Origin: Deinococcus piscis
GTDB taxonomy: Bacteria; Deinococcota; Deinococci; Deinococcales; Deinococcaceae
Assembly (NCBI RefSeq): GCF_014653275.1
Contig: NZ_BNAL01000006.1
Span: 37,254-101,253 of the forward strand
Length of the DNA stretch: 64,000 nt
Reading direction: 5' to 3'
Part shown: piece after piece, positions 43,288-57,272 of the stretch
Layout: the number at the start of each line of letters is the position of its first letter
Position numbering within the stretch: the stretch's first letter is position 1
Made by a program: the position numbers and the translations under genes
The notes under the pieces: model-generated
The model's input: only the letters and a program-made list of their open reading frames with translations
Told to the model about the DNA's origin: nothing
Databases searched by the model: none

Positions 43288-43911
43288 ATGCTGACTGTCG
43301 TAGAGCACCCCCTGATCAAGCACAAACTTTCTCTGATGCGTGACGAGCGCACCGGAGTCAAGGAATTCCGTGAGCTGGCTGGCGAACTCAGCCTGCTGCT
43401 GGCCTACGAAGCCATGCGCGACCTGGAAACTGTGCCGGTCCAGTTCTCCACGCCTGTGCAGAGCGGCGAATTCCCCATGCTCAGCGGCAAAAAGCTGGCG
43501 CTGGTGGCTATTTTGCGGGCTGGCCTCGTGATGACAGAAGCCATCACCGACCTGATTCCGGCAGCCAAAGTGGGGCATATCGGCATGTACCGCGACCCCG
43601 AAACGTTGCAGCCGGTGGCCTACTATTCCAAGCTGCCTGAGGATATCGGCAGCCGCCGGGTCTTCTTGACGGACCCGATGCTGGCGACGGGCGGCAGCGC
43701 GGTGGCCGCGATTGACAAGTTGAAGGAGATGGGCGCTGAGCGCATCACCCTGATGTGTATCCTGGCGGCCCCCGAAGGCGTCGCTGTGATTGAGCGGGCC
43801 CACCCTGACGTAGAAGTTGTGACCGCCGCTGTGGACGAGCGACTCAATGACCACGGCTACATCGTGCCTGGCCTGGGGGATGCGGGCGACAGGATTTACG
43901 GGACCAAGTAA
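43288..43911 (+). CDS. upp: Uracil phosphoribosyltransferase
   Basis: A pyrimidine salvage enzyme converting uracil and PRPP to UMP. 207 residues, standard length. The PRPP loop is in [17 protein letters not shown] and the uracil-binding end [12 protein letters not shown] is present. I start at the ATG at 43288 ([14 protein letters not shown]), the family N-terminus; TATGGT and AGAGG lie just upstream. The 285-bp gap before it shows no clear attenuator. It is followed after 8 bp by the WecA-like gene, an unusual operon partner. Confidence 0.97.
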   Translation: MLTVVEHPLIKHKLSLMRDERTGVKEFRELAGELSLLLAYEAMRDLETVPVQFSTPVQSGEFPMLSGKKLALVAILRAGLVMTEAITDLIPAAKVGHIGMYRDPETLQPVAYYSKLPEDIGSRRVFLTDPMLATGGSAVAAIDKLKEMGAERITLMCILAAPEGVAVIERAHPDVEVVTAAVDERLNDHGYIVPGLGDAGDRIYGTK

Positions 43912-43919
43912 GGAAGCGA

Positions 43920-45077
43920 ATGATAGACACGTTGCAGGGCCTGGCCGCTGATCTGGGAATCGCCGAACCGTTTGGGCGCGGCTTTCTCAGTGTGCTTTTG
44001 ACGTTTTTCACGGCGTTGGCCTTTACTTGGATGTTTATTCCGCGCCTGCTCAAGTTCGCCCTGGAAAAAGGCTGGGCGGACCAGCCCAACGAGCGGCGAC
44101 TGAATGTCCGGCCCCTGCCCAACGCCGGGGGGCTGGCGATTTTTGCAGGCTTCGTGGTCAGTTTGGTGGTGGCCTGGGCCATGCGCCCCATCATCATTCA
44201 GGATGTCAATATTCAGGTGCTGGCCATCTTGCTGGGTGGGTCGTGGTTGGTGCTGGTGGGCTTTATTGACGATCAGTTCGGCCTCTCGCCGCTGGTGCGC
44301 TTGCTGGTACAGACGCTGGCCGCTGCCCTGCTGATGGTGAACGGCCTGATGATTGATTTCAACGCCATTCCTTTTCTGAGCGTGGTGCCGGAAAGCCTGA
44401 ACGGTCCGCTGAGTGCGCTGGTCACCTGGCTGTGGGTGGTGGGCCTGACCAACGCAGTCAACCTGCTCGACGGCGTAGACGGCGTGGTCGGTGGGGTGGC
44501 TTTTGTCGCCAGCATGGTGCTGTTGGTCACGGCGGCGCAGTTCCCTGACCGGGCCGCTGCCGTGATTCTGCTGGCGGGCCTGGCGGGGTCTACGCTGGGC
44601 TACTTGCGTCACAACTTCAACCCCAGTCACATCATCATGGGGGACGCAGGCAGTACGCTGCTGGGCTTTACGCTGGCGGCGGTCAGCTTGCTGGGTACGG
44701 TCAAGGCCACCGCGTCGGCCAGTGTGCTGCTGCCGCTGCTGGTGCTGGCGCTGCCGATTGTGGACACCACCCAAGTGGTCGTGGGCCGCCTGGCCCGTGG
44801 CATCCGCAATCCGCTGGCGCACCCCGACAAGACCCACATTCACCACCGCGTGCTGGCCCGCACTGCCAGTGCCCGCAAGACGGCGCTGACCCTCTGGGCA
44901 CTGTCGCTGGGCTTTGGCCTGCTGGGGATGGCGGCGCAGGGCGTGGACGCCGTGCCTATCGTGGTCACTGGCTTGGGGGTGGCCGGGCTGCTGGTGGCCG
45001 TGGCCTACACCCGCGTGCTGGCCCACCGGCGTGAACTGGGCCGCGCTGCTGAGCAGGCATCACAGGAGGAAGCATGA
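43920..45077 (+). CDS. Polyprenyl-phosphate GlcNAc-1-phosphate transferase (WecA/TagO-like)
   Basis: Starts lipid-linked polysaccharide synthesis by moving GlcNAc-1-P to undecaprenyl phosphate. 385 residues, about 11 transmembrane helices. It has the family motifs FIDDQFGL (Asp pair), [12 protein letters not shown] and [10 protein letters not shown] and the late [11 protein letters not shown] histidine motif. It overlaps the next gene by 4 nt (ATGA). Together with WecB it points to a UDP-GlcNAc/ManNAc-based envelope polymer. Confidence 0.93.
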   Translation: MIDTLQGLAADLGIAEPFGRGFLSVLLTFFTALAFTWMFIPRLLKFALEKGWADQPNERRLNVRPLPNAGGLAIFAGFVVSLVVAWAMRPIIIQDVNIQVLAILLGGSWLVLVGFIDDQFGLSPLVRLLVQTLAAALLMVNGLMIDFNAIPFLSVVPESLNGPLSALVTWLWVVGLTNAVNLLDGVDGVVGGVAFVASMVLLVTAAQFPDRAAAVILLAGLAGSTLGYLRHNFNPSHIIMGDAGSTLLGFTLAAVSLLGTVKATASASVLLPLLVLALPIVDTTQVVVGRLARGIRNPLAHPDKTHIHHRVLARTASARKTALTLWALSLGFGLLGMAAQGVDAVPIVVTGLGVAGLLVAVAYTRVLAHRRELGRAAEQASQEEA

Positions 45078-46210
45078 AACCTAGAATTGTCCTGGCCTTC
45101 GGCACTCGCCCTGAAGCCACCAAAATGGCCCCGGTGTACCGTGCTCTGCGTGAGCGCGGCGACCTTGAAGCACTGATTCTGTCGACGGGACAGCAGCGTG
45201 AAATGCTGGACAGTGCTATGGAGGTCTTTGGGCTGCGGGCCGACTTGGACCTCGAAGTGATGACGGACCGCCAGACCCTGGCCGGGCTGACTGGGCGCAT
45301 CGTGCCGCAGGCCGGTGAAAAGTTGCGTGAATTGGGAGCCGATATGGTGCTCGTTCATGGAGACACGTCCACCAGTTTCTGCGTGGCGCTGAGTGCGTTC
45401 TATGAGGGGATTCCGGTGGGCCATGTGGAAGCGGGCCTGCGCTCGGGCGACCTGAGCGCGCCTTTTCCCGAAGAAGCCAACCGCCGCCTGACCGGCGTGC
45501 TGGCCGCGCTTGACTTTGCTCCGACGGCAGCCAGCCGCGCCAATTTGCTGCGTGAAGGCAAGTCGCCCGGCGGCATTTTTGTGACCGGGCAGACGGCGGT
45601 GGACGCCGTGCGCGAGGTGGCGGGCCGCCTGCCGCTGCGCCCCGAGTGGCAGGCCCTGCGCTCCGCTGGGCAGCGGCTGGTGACCGTGACCATGCACCGC
45701 CGCGAGAACCTGCCGCAGATGCGCGAGATGGCCGGGGCACTGGCAACCCTGGCCGGTGAATTTCCGGGGCATACCTTCATCTACCCGGTGCATCTGAATC
45801 CGGCAGTGCAAGAGGCGGTGCGCCCAGTGCTGGAAGGGCGGCCCAATTTCATCCTGACTGCGCCGCTGGACTATGCCGAGATGGCCCCCCTGATGGCGGC
45901 CAGTGACCTGCTGCTGACCGATTCCGGGGGGCTACAGGAAGAAGGCGCGGCGCTGGGCGTGCCGGTGGCCGTGCTGCGCGACGTGACCGAGCGCCCTGAG
46001 GGCCTGGAGGCCGGCGTGCTGCGGCTGGCTGGAACCGACCCGGCCCGTATCCTTGCGCTGGGCCGCGAACTGCTGGGTGGTGGACCCGCGCTGGAGGCCA
46101 TGCGCCAGGCCGTGAACCCATACGGCGACGGACAGGCCGCTGGCCGCATCGCGCAGGCGGTGGCCTGGCACTTTGGGCTGGCTGAGCGCCCAGCCGACTG
46201 GAGTCTGTAG
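45074..46210 (+). CDS. wecB: UDP-N-acetylglucosamine 2-epimerase (non-hydrolysing)
   Basis: Interconverts UDP-GlcNAc and UDP-ManNAc. 378 residues with a GT-B fold. It has [13 protein letters not shown] near the N-terminus, [16 protein letters not shown], the TMHRREN histidine/arginine motif and the TDSGGLQEE substrate loop. AGGAGGA lies before its ATG. The stop shares a base with the next GTG (TAGTG). Confidence 0.96.
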   Translation: MKPRIVLAFGTRPEATKMAPVYRALRERGDLEALILSTGQQREMLDSAMEVFGLRADLDLEVMTDRQTLAGLTGRIVPQAGEKLRELGADMVLVHGDTSTSFCVALSAFYEGIPVGHVEAGLRSGDLSAPFPEEANRRLTGVLAALDFAPTAASRANLLREGKSPGGIFVTGQTAVDAVREVAGRLPLRPEWQALRSAGQRLVTVTMHRRENLPQMREMAGALATLAGEFPGHTFIYPVHLNPAVQEAVRPVLEGRPNFILTAPLDYAEMAPLMAASDLLLTDSGGLQEEGAALGVPVAVLRDVTERPEGLEAGVLRLAGTDPARILALGRELLGGGPALEAMRQAVNPYGDGQAAGRIAQAVAWHFGLAERPADWSL

Positions 46211-47124
46211 TGGCTGTCCCGCTGGCGGTGGTGCTTAACCGGACCGCAGGCGGGGGGAGGGCGGCCCGTGAATGGCCCCGGCTGCGCGGTGAGCTGCATG
46301 CCTGGGGCGTCTCTTACCGCCTGATTGACAGCGCTTCTCCGGCACAGGCACTGGCGGCTGTCTCCGCTTTGCCGCCCGGCTGGGCTGTGGCGACGGTGGG
46401 CGGCGACGGCACGGTGGCCTCGGTGCTGCCCGCAGTTATTGAGCAGCAGCGGCCTTTGCTGGTGCTGCCGTTTGGGACCGGCAACGACTTTGCGTCTACC
46501 CTTGGGCTGCGGGCTGGGCAATTCCGCGAGGCGTTGGCGGGTCTGGACGCTCCTGCCCGCCCGGTGGATGCGCTGCGGGTCAGTTACGGCGGTGGGCCAC
46601 AGCCCGGAGGTCAGGCCTATTCACTCAACGGCGTGGGCATGGGCTTTGATGCGCAGCTGACCGCCAACCTGCCGCTGGCTCCGGCCTGGACGCAGGGGCC
46701 AGCGCGTTATCTCTGGGCAGCGCTCGCTACCTTGCGGGCCATGCAGCCACAGCCCTGCCGCGTTTTGCTGGACGGTGCCGAGCTGTACGGCGGCCCTGCC
46801 ATGCTCTGCTCGGTGCTGAATGCCCGCTCGCTGGGTGGCGGCTTTCAGTTCAACCCGGACGCCAAGCTGACCGATGGCCGCCTGAATGTGGTGGTGGCTG
46901 GAGACGTGAGCCGCCGCCAGGTACCTCCTCTGATTGCCCAGGTCCGAATTGGAAAGCATGTTGGGCATCCCGCCGTGCGCTACGCCGCTGGGCAGGTGGC
47001 CGAGCTGCACTGGGAGCAGCCCGTGCAGCTGCATGTGGACGGCGACCTGAAAGGCGAGCAGGTGTGGCTGCGGGTGGAAGTGCTGCCAGGGGCGGTGGCG
47101 TTGCTGGGCTTTCCGGAGGAATAG
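46210..47124 (+). CDS. Diacylglycerol kinase family lipid kinase (YegS/DgkB-like)
   Basis: 304 residues with the lipid-kinase nucleotide motif GGDGTVASVL (about 67-76), LPFGTGNDFA and the GVGMGFDAQL glycine loop. It phosphorylates a lipid, probably diacylglycerol released during envelope polymer transfer; the substrate is inferred. It starts with GTG 46210, which overlaps the wecB stop by one base, so it is part of the same operon. Confidence 0.9.
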   Translation: MAVPLAVVLNRTAGGGRAAREWPRLRGELHAWGVSYRLIDSASPAQALAAVSALPPGWAVATVGGDGTVASVLPAVIEQQRPLLVLPFGTGNDFASTLGLRAGQFREALAGLDAPARPVDALRVSYGGGPQPGGQAYSLNGVGMGFDAQLTANLPLAPAWTQGPARYLWAALATLRAMQPQPCRVLLDGAELYGGPAMLCSVLNARSLGGGFQFNPDAKLTDGRLNVVVAGDVSRRQVPPLIAQVRIGKHVGHPAVRYAAGQVAELHWEQPVQLHVDGDLKGEQVWLRVEVLPGAVALLGFPEE

Positions 47125-47301
47125 TCACTGTTTGGATGTGGAAACAGGGTGGGACGAAGTGGCACAAACTACTAGGTTCACCCGGCTGGCACTACGATGA
47201 AGTGCTGTGCGTTTGACAGGGCAACGGTCACATGGTGTTGGAACGGTTGCCAGTGGAGCTGACGGGAAGTGTTTTTGCGTTGCCGCCCAAGAAATAAATT
47301 G

Positions 47302-47343
47302 CCCCCACTTGCTCCGGCTTTGGCCTGGGCGGGTGGGGGTTTT
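47302..47343. terminator. Bidirectional terminator between the lipid kinase gene and leuS
   Basis: CCCCCAC (47302-47308) and GTGGGGG (47333-47339) with an inner GGC/GCC extension. TTTT follows on the plus strand and ATTTATTT on the minus strand. The rest of the 254-bp gap shows no gene. Confidence 0.75.
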
Positions 47344-47378
47344 GGGGTTAGCTGTTGGAAAATGGGACCCTTACTGTG

Positions 47379-49841
<2,463 letters not shown>

Positions 49842-49869
49842 GGAAGTCTCCTGGGAAAAAGTGGGGATC

Positions 49870-49976
49870 AAAGAAAAGCCCCGCCTGCAATAACACAAGC
49901 GGGACCCGGCGGCGTAGCGGCGCTAGTCGCGGGGTCCCCTGGGGTCTAGAGCAGAGCGGGTCACCCGCCCAGTGTA
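49870..49976 (-). promoter_or_regulatory. leuS leader: possible leaderless leader peptide and mutually exclusive hairpins
   Basis: On the minus strand after the PBP gene: TACACT (49976-49971), then after 6 nt a 13-codon frame from GTG 49964 to TAG 49923 (MTRSALDPRGPRD, with the rare Leu codon CTA). Arm 1 GGGACCC (49938-49932) can pair with arm 2 GGGTCCC (49907-49901). Arm 2 with its extension GTCCCGCTTG can instead pair with CAGGCGGGGC (49887-49878), followed by TTTTCTTT, an intrinsic terminator. This is the logic of transcription attenuation. The terminator may equally just end the upstream operon. Confidence 0.5.
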
Positions 49977-49997
49977 CGGCATCACGCCGCTGGGCGG

Positions 49998-51527
49998 CTA
50001 CTCCTGGGCAGGAGCAGGAGCCTCGCTGTTGGGCTGCTCATCCACGGCTGGCGCTTGTGAAGCTGCCTGGGAGCTGTCTGATGAGCTGTCCACTTGCGCA
50101 CTGCTGGCCTCGGCATTCTCGGCGCTGGCGTCTGCGGCCTCCTGGGCCTGCTGCACGGTGACCGGGTTGCCCACCGAGTAGCCGCCGGGCAGTTCTTCAG
50201 GAGGAAGGCCCCACATGGAGATGATGCCTGCGGACAGCTCCTGAAAGATGGGCGCGGCCAGCTGTGATCCCTGGAAGGTGCCGGAGTCTTCTTTGGCCCC
50301 GTGAACCATCACCGCAATGGTGATCCGCGGGTCCGCCGTCTGGCAAAATCCAGCGTAGGTGGAGTTGTACTGGCCCTTCATATAGCGTCCGTCGTCCCCG
50401 ACCATCTGGGCGGTGCCGGTTTTGCCCGCGCAGGAGTAGCCGTTGATGCCTGCTGCGTGGCGGATACCTTCGAGCGCCGTTTGGAGCATCGGCTTGATTT
50501 GCCGGGCCTGCGGATTGCCCAGCACTTCGCGCCGCTCGCCACCTGCGCTGCCTTCAACCAGTTTGGGAGGGATGTACAGACCGTCGTTGGCCAGCACGTT
50601 GTAGGCGGCGGCCAGCTGCAAGGTGGTGCCGCTCATGCCCTGGCCGAAGCCGCTGGTGGTTTCGACCAGGTGATCCCACTTGCCCTCGGGCTGGAGGATG
50701 CCGGTCTGGGTGGGAATGGGCCCCAGGTCCACCTTTTTGCCGTACCCATAAGCCAGCAGGTAGTCGCGCAGCTTGGTGCCTGGCAGCGTCTCCACAATGT
50801 GCGAAATGCCCACGTTGCTGGAGTAGCGCAGCACGCCAGTGGTGGTCAACTTGGGCTCGTGGGGCACCGAGTCGCCGATGGTGCTGCCCGATGAGCGCTC
50901 ACCCACGTAGCGCCGCATGGGCGTATCAAAGACCGTGCTGGGGGTGATGGTGCCTTCGTTTAGCGCTGCTGCCACCGTCAGACCCTTGATGGGCGAGCCC
51001 GGCTCGTACACGTCCATCAGCGGGCGGTTGAGCCAGTCGCTGGGCTGGTAATCACGCCAGTTGTTGGGGTCAAAGGGCGGGTAGCTGGCGGCGGCCAGAA
51101 TGCGCCCGGTGCGGGTTTCCAGCACGATCACCGAGCCTGAGTCGCCCTCCGACTTGGGAATGCGCCGTGCCAGCGCCGCTTCGGCCTGGGCCTGGATGCG
51201 CGGATTGAGCGTCAGGGTGATGTCCTGCCCGCTTTCCAGCTGCGGGTTGTAGGCGTGCTCAATGCCTTCCAGACCTTCTTCGGTGCCCATCATGCCCACG
51301 ACCTGACCGGCCAGTGGGCCCTGGGGGTAGATTCGCTTGCCGTCCACCGAACGGGCCAGGACAGTGCCGTCGGCAGCCAGGACGGCCCCGCGTGCCTGCA
51401 CCACCGAGCGCGAAAGGCTGGTGGGTGCCGACCATTCGAGCTGCGCGTACCCCCAGGCCAGGCCCAGAAAAATCACTGCCGCGATGGTTTGGAGCAGGCG
51501 GGCGCGCCTTCTGATTTTTACTTCCAT
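49998..51527 (-). CDS. Penicillin-binding protein, class B transpeptidase (FtsI/PBP2-like)
   Basis: Cross-links peptidoglycan at division or elongation. 509 residues: basic N-terminus, one transmembrane helix (about 11-28), a short dimerisation region (shorter than usual for class B), and the transpeptidase domain with SPIK (S178, K181), SSN (S236-N238) and KTG (K369). The last ~55 residues are a Ser/Ala/Glu-rich tail. The ATG at 51527 has GGGAGG upstream. Position after rsmH and ftsL suggests FtsI. Confidence 0.94.
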   Translation of the reverse strand: MEVKIRRRARLLQTIAAVIFLGLAWGYAQLEWSAPTSLSRSVVQARGAVLAADGTVLARSVDGKRIYPQGPLAGQVVGMMGTEEGLEGIEHAYNPQLESGQDITLTLNPRIQAQAEAALARRIPKSEGDSGSVIVLETRTGRILAAASYPPFDPNNWRDYQPSDWLNRPLMDVYEPGSPIKGLTVAAALNEGTITPSTVFDTPMRRYVGERSSGSTIGDSVPHEPKLTTTGVLRYSSNVGISHIVETLPGTKLRDYLLAYGYGKKVDLGPIPTQTGILQPEGKWDHLVETTSGFGQGMSGTTLQLAAAYNVLANDGLYIPPKLVEGSAGGERREVLGNPQARQIKPMLQTALEGIRHAAGINGYSCAGKTGTAQMVGDDGRYMKGQYNSTYAGFCQTADPRITIAVMVHGAKEDSGTFQGSQLAAPIFQELSAGIISMWGLPPEELPGGYSVGNPVTVQQAQEAADASAENAEASSAQVDSSSDSSQAASQAPAVDEQPNSEAPAPAQE

Positions 51528-51582
51528 GCTGTGCCTCCCTGCTCCTGTAGCGCTGCTTGCGGCTGAGTGTTCGCGTGGGCCT

Positions 51583-53512
<1,930 letters not shown>

Positions 53513-53558
53513 CCGCGTCTCTCCTCCGCCGGATTGGGCCAGCGCCCAAGCTGCCGAC

Positions 53559-53564
53559 AGTGTA
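53559..53564 (-). promoter_or_regulatory. -10 element (TACACT) of the mraZ operon
   Basis: TACACT on the minus strand, directly downstream of the MraZ-box repeats, giving a leader of about 40 nt. Confidence 0.5.
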
Positions 53565-53569
53565 GCAAT

Positions 53570-53609
53570 CCATTTCCCTGGATTACCACCATTTCCCACC
53601 AGACTCCCC
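53570..53609 (-). promoter_or_regulatory. MraZ-box direct repeats (operator)
   Basis: On the minus strand, contiguous 10-bp units GTGGGAAATG (53599-53590), GTGGTAATCC (53589-53580) and AGGGAAATGG (53579-53570), with a likely fourth, GGGGAGTCTG, before them. Spaced TGGGN-type repeats before mraZ are the established MraZ binding site in other bacteria. Here they overlap the -35 position. Confidence 0.65.
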
Positions 53610-53758
53610 CCAATCTGACCCAAAAAGGCCCGGATGCCCCACCCAGCTGGCCCAAATCTGCCCCTATCCGTCCATTTCTGGGCTTCATTCCCCCGGTGAC
53701 GCGCCACCCAGCCGTGTCGTAAAGCAAATGGTGCTCTGCGGGAGCGCCTTCACTTCTT

Positions 53759-55153
53759 TTACTGTGCCAGCGTGGCTTTGACCCAGCGCAGGGTCAGGTC
53801 CAGGGCGGCGGGGTCCAAGGTGGTGGGAATGCTGGCGTACTCCTGCGGCAGACCGGTGCGGGCCGGTTGCAGCAGGTGATTGAGTCCGCTCAGCTCGTGG
53901 ACCTCGCTGCCGGGGCCGCGCAGCAGCTCGCGCATGGGCTGTGCGCCAGCAGCGGGGGGCACCTGCAAATCACGCGAGCCGAACAGGGCCAGCGTGGGCA
54001 CCTGGCTGCTGCGGAGGGCTGGACGCGGGTCGTAGGCCAGAAAGTCCTGCAAGTAAGGCGAGTGGACAAAGGCCCGTGAGTGTAGCCAGGCCTGTTCGAT
54101 TTCGCTGCTGGAGAGTGGGCCCTGACCAGGGCTGACGCGGTGGTTCTGCAGGGACTGAGCTTGCAGGGCGGCGCGGGCTTCGGTTTCGCTGGCCCCCAGT
54201 CCCTGCGCCTGCAATTGGGCGCGCAGTTGCAAGTCCAGCAACTCGCGGCCCGGCACGGCGGGACTGCCCAGCAGCACCAAGAAAGCTGGAACAGGCCGCA
54301 GCCCCTGAGCGCCCAGGGCGGCCAGCGAGCCCCCTTCCGAGTGGCCGATTAGGCCCACTGCTTCTTGCCGGACCGAACCGTGCCCCCGTAGAAAGGTGAC
54401 GGCCGCCTGCACGTCGCTGGCCAAGTCGCGGTAGTGAACGCTGTACAGGTCGCCATCGGAAGCGCCGGTGCCCCGGTCATCCAGCCGCAACACAGCCAAG
54501 CCCTGACGGGTCAGCTGGTCGGCGAGCACCAGGAAGGGCCGGTGTCCATGCAGGGTAGAGTCGCGGTCCTGCGGTCCACTGCCGCTGACCAGTAGGGCTG
54601 CGGGAAAAGGCCCTGGCCCCGGCGGGAGCGTCAGGGTGCCGCGCAGGGCGACAGCGTCAGCGCCCCATACAGTCACGTCTTGCGTGCGGTACGGCAAAGG
54701 AGTGCGCGGTTCCTGTGGGCGAGGGGGCAGGCTGACATTGCCTGGCCACAGCGTCAGCGGCGAGCTGAAGGCGCCCTGCCGGAAGGTGCCCCGCAGCACA
54801 GCCGTCTGGCCCTGTCCGCTGCGGGTCAGCTGGAGCTGCGGCTGTCCTGGCCAGTGCTTCAGCTGCACCGTCAGCGTGCTGGACGGATTGCCAGTCACCG
54901 GCACCGTCACGCCGCGAATCCCCTGGTCAGGCAACCAGAGTTCGGCGCTGTTGCCGCGCAGATTCAGGCCCACCGCCACCTCGCGGCCACGCTGAAACAG
55001 GCTGCCGTGCCAGGTATTCGCCCCGTGTGTGGTGCGTGCAGGCGTAGCTGGGCGCGGGTCAGAAGGAAGCGGGGGAATCTCAGCCTGGCTAACCGCAGTG
55101 GCTGGTAGGCTGAGGGCCAGGGCGGCCAGCAGAAAAAGCAGAACTCTGAACAT
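53759..55153 (-). CDS. Exported alpha/beta hydrolase
   Basis: 464 residues: signal peptide (1-20), a beta-rich N-terminal domain of about 130 residues, then an alpha/beta hydrolase with nucleophile elbow GHSEGG, oxyanion-loop-like VSGSGPQDRD, acid residue region LFGSRDLQVP and a late histidine in LSGLNHLLQ. It is similar in layout to dienelactone-hydrolase/prolyl-oligopeptidase-like esterases with an extra domain. Substrate unknown. No strong ribosome binding site is seen before the ATG at 55153. Confidence 0.87.
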   Translation of the reverse strand: MFRVLLFLLAALALSLPATAVSQAEIPPLPSDPRPATPARTTHGANTWHGSLFQRGREVAVGLNLRGNSAELWLPDQGIRGVTVPVTGNPSSTLTVQLKHWPGQPQLQLTRSGQGQTAVLRGTFRQGAFSSPLTLWPGNVSLPPRPQEPRTPLPYRTQDVTVWGADAVALRGTLTLPPGPGPFPAALLVSGSGPQDRDSTLHGHRPFLVLADQLTRQGLAVLRLDDRGTGASDGDLYSVHYRDLASDVQAAVTFLRGHGSVRQEAVGLIGHSEGGSLAALGAQGLRPVPAFLVLLGSPAVPGRELLDLQLRAQLQAQGLGASETEARAALQAQSLQNHRVSPGQGPLSSSEIEQAWLHSRAFVHSPYLQDFLAYDPRPALRSSQVPTLALFGSRDLQVPPAAGAQPMRELLRGPGSEVHELSGLNHLLQPARTGLPQEYASIPTTLDPAALDLTLRWVKATLAQ

Positions 55154-55306
55154 GGTGGTGGGGGGCGTGCGCGGGGCGGGGATAAGCTGCTATTCCACAC
55201 GCCTCTGCGCCGTTCGCTGGGTATTGTACCTGCTTCCCCTGATTCCCTGCTGACAGCATCTGGCTCAGGCTGCTAGGCGTGCCTGCCCCGCCTGGAGGTT
55301 GTGACT

Positions 55307-56512
55307 TCAGGTGCTCGGCTGCGCCAGGGCTCGGCTGATTCGCTCCAACGCCTCACGCAGTACCGGACGCGAGGTGGCGAAGTTCAGCCGCACAAAGCCC
55401 TGATACTGTCCGGCCTCCTGCGGCGCAGTGAAGGTGGTGCCGTCGTTCAGGGCCACGCCTTGTTGCACCAGATACTGCTGCATCCGCTGCGCTTCTGGAT
55501 GGGCCCGCAGGTCCAGCCAGGCCAGATAGGTGGCTTCGGGCGTATGGCAACGCACCAACGGTTCGCCGTCCGCCCACTCACGGATCAGCTGGCGGTTGCC
55601 GTCCAGGTAGTCCAGCACCTCATCCAGCCAGGGCTGCGCGTGGGTCAGCGCCAGTTCCCAGGCACTCACGTTGAAAGGGTGAGGCTGTCCCAGCAGGCCG
55701 CCGACGGTGTCCTGAACCCGCGCCAACAGCTGCGGATTGCGGCTGATCATGGCCCCACAGCCGATACCGGCGATGTTGTAGCTCTTGCCAGGGCCGGTGA
55801 GCACCACAGTGCGCTCAGCGGCAGCGGGCAGCGAAGCGAAGGACTGAAAGGCCGGTGCGCCGGGATAGCGCAGGTCGGCGTGCAGCTCGTCCGAGCACAC
55901 GGTCAGGTCATGGCGCTCGGCCACCTCGGCCAGACGGGTCAGCTCCTGTGGGGTCCAGACCCGCCCGCTGGGATTGTGGGGATGGCACAGCAGCAGCAGC
56001 CGGGTGTCTGGCGTGATGGCGGCTTCCAGGGCGTCCCAGTCAATTTGCCAGCTCTGCCCATCGTCGCGTAGAGGAGCACTGCGCCAGACTCGGCCCTGCG
56101 TCTGAACCGCCATATGGAACGGCGGATAGGTGGGTGTGAGGGCGACCACGCTTTCACCGGGTGCCGTAAAGGCCGCTACCGAGGCGTACAGGCCCGGCAC
56201 CACCGCAGGCATCAGGCGGATATGGTCGCCGGTCAGGTCCGGGACGCCCTGCTCTTGCAGGCGGCGAATCAGCAAGGCTTTGAGCGGCACGGCGGCGCTG
56301 GTCACGTCGCTGTAGCCCAGCGGCACACCGAGCCGCTCGGTCAGGGCGCAGCGCAGCTCCTCGGAGATGGGCAGGTCCATGTCGGCAATCCACAGGGCCA
56401 GCGCTCCGGCAGGGTAGGTGTTCCACTTCAGACTGACCGGGTGACGGACGGCTTCTGCGGTCAGGTCATCGAAGCGGTGCGGCGCAGGAGCATGCACGGG
56501 AGATGTTGCCAT
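55307..56512 (-). CDS. PatB/MalY-type PLP-dependent lyase/aminotransferase
   Basis: 401 residues of the MalY/PatB branch of fold-type I PLP enzymes (cystathionine beta-lyase or aminotransferase). It shows the SDELHADL motif, the Schiff-base lysine in GPGKSYNIAG, the HNPSGRVW segment and RLNFATSR with the carboxylate-binding Arg. Likely activity is C-S beta-lyase, inferred from the family. TATGAT lies 5 nt before the ATG at 56512 and TGAGGT overlaps it. Confidence 0.9.
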   Translation of the reverse strand: MATSPVHAPAPHRFDDLTAEAVRHPVSLKWNTYPAGALALWIADMDLPISEELRCALTERLGVPLGYSDVTSAAVPLKALLIRRLQEQGVPDLTGDHIRLMPAVVPGLYASVAAFTAPGESVVALTPTYPPFHMAVQTQGRVWRSAPLRDDGQSWQIDWDALEAAITPDTRLLLLCHPHNPSGRVWTPQELTRLAEVAERHDLTVCSDELHADLRYPGAPAFQSFASLPAAAERTVVLTGPGKSYNIAGIGCGAMISRNPQLLARVQDTVGGLLGQPHPFNVSAWELALTHAQPWLDEVLDYLDGNRQLIREWADGEPLVRCHTPEATYLAWLDLRAHPEAQRMQQYLVQQGVALNDGTTFTAPQEAGQYQGFVRLNFATSRPVLREALERISRALAQPST

Positions 56513-56532
56513 ACCTCATCATAAGTGGCAGG

Positions 56533-56538
56533 TACACT
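56533..56538 (+). promoter_or_regulatory. -10 element (TACACT) for leaderless MTA/SAH nucleosidase gene
   Basis: TACACT ends 7 nt before the ATG at 56546. Confidence 0.5.
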
Positions 56539-56545
56539 GGGGCGC

Positions 56546-57256
56546 ATGATAGCGATTATTGGCGCAATGGACGAGGAGATCGGACTGCTGCGGGACCTGT
56601 TGGAAGAACGCACCGAGGAGACGCTGCTGGGCGTGACCCTGTACCGGGGCCTGCTGGAAGGGGTGCCGGTCTTGCTCACCCAGGGCGGCATCGGCAAGGT
56701 GAATGCGGCCAAGACGGCCACCGTGCTGCTGCTGCAGGGCGCGAGCAGCGTCATCTTTACGGGTGTGGCCGGTGGGGTACATCCCGCCATGAAGGTGGGC
56801 GATCTGGTGGTCAGCACAGACCTGATTCAGCACGATGTGGACGTGACCCCGCTGGGCTACGATCTCGGCACCATCCCTGGAGAACCTGCGAGCTGGGCCG
56901 CCGACGTACATCTGCGCGACCTGGCCCTGACGGCGGCTGGAGCAGTCAGCGCCGTGCAGGTCTACGAAGGCCGGGTGGCCAGCGGGGATCAGTTCATTGC
57001 GTCGCCCGAGGGCTCGGCCCGCTTGCAGGGCTACGGTGCCCACTGCGCCGAGATGGAAGGCGCGGCGGTGGCGCAGGTATGCGCTTCGGCAGGGGTGCCG
57101 TTCGTGGTGATTCGCGCCATCAGCGACACGGCGGACCACGACGCCAAAGTGGACTACCGCAGCTTTTTTCCGCAGGTAGCCCAGCATGCCGGGACCGTGG
57201 TGCGCGGCATGGTGCGCCGTTTGGGAGCCGAGCAGCGCTTTGCCCGTGGGGGCTGA
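56546..57256 (+). CDS. mtnN: 5'-methylthioadenosine/S-adenosylhomocysteine nucleosidase
   Basis: Cleaves adenine from MTA and SAH in methyl-cycle recycling. 236 residues: [15 protein letters not shown] start, GVAGGV loop, the [12 protein letters not shown] substrate motif and RAISDTAD with the catalytic Asp. The start at 56546 follows TACACT by 7 nt; an ATG at 56525 would precede that promoter. It is divergent from the PatB-like gene, both touching sulfur amino-acid metabolism. Confidence 0.96.
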   Translation: MIAIIGAMDEEIGLLRDLLEERTEETLLGVTLYRGLLEGVPVLLTQGGIGKVNAAKTATVLLLQGASSVIFTGVAGGVHPAMKVGDLVVSTDLIQHDVDVTPLGYDLGTIPGEPASWAADVHLRDLALTAAGAVSAVQVYEGRVASGDQFIASPEGSARLQGYGAHCAEMEGAAVAQVCASAGVPFVVIRAISDTADHDAKVDYRSFFPQVAQHAGTVVRGMVRRLGAEQRFARGG

Positions 57257-57272
57257 GCGCATACAGGGGGCT

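Noticed and set aside
49842..49997. T-box riboswitch before leuS
   Set aside because: The 156-nt gap is too short for a normal stem I, and the T-box core with a UGGN bulge is not present; only terminator/antiterminator-like pairing is seen.
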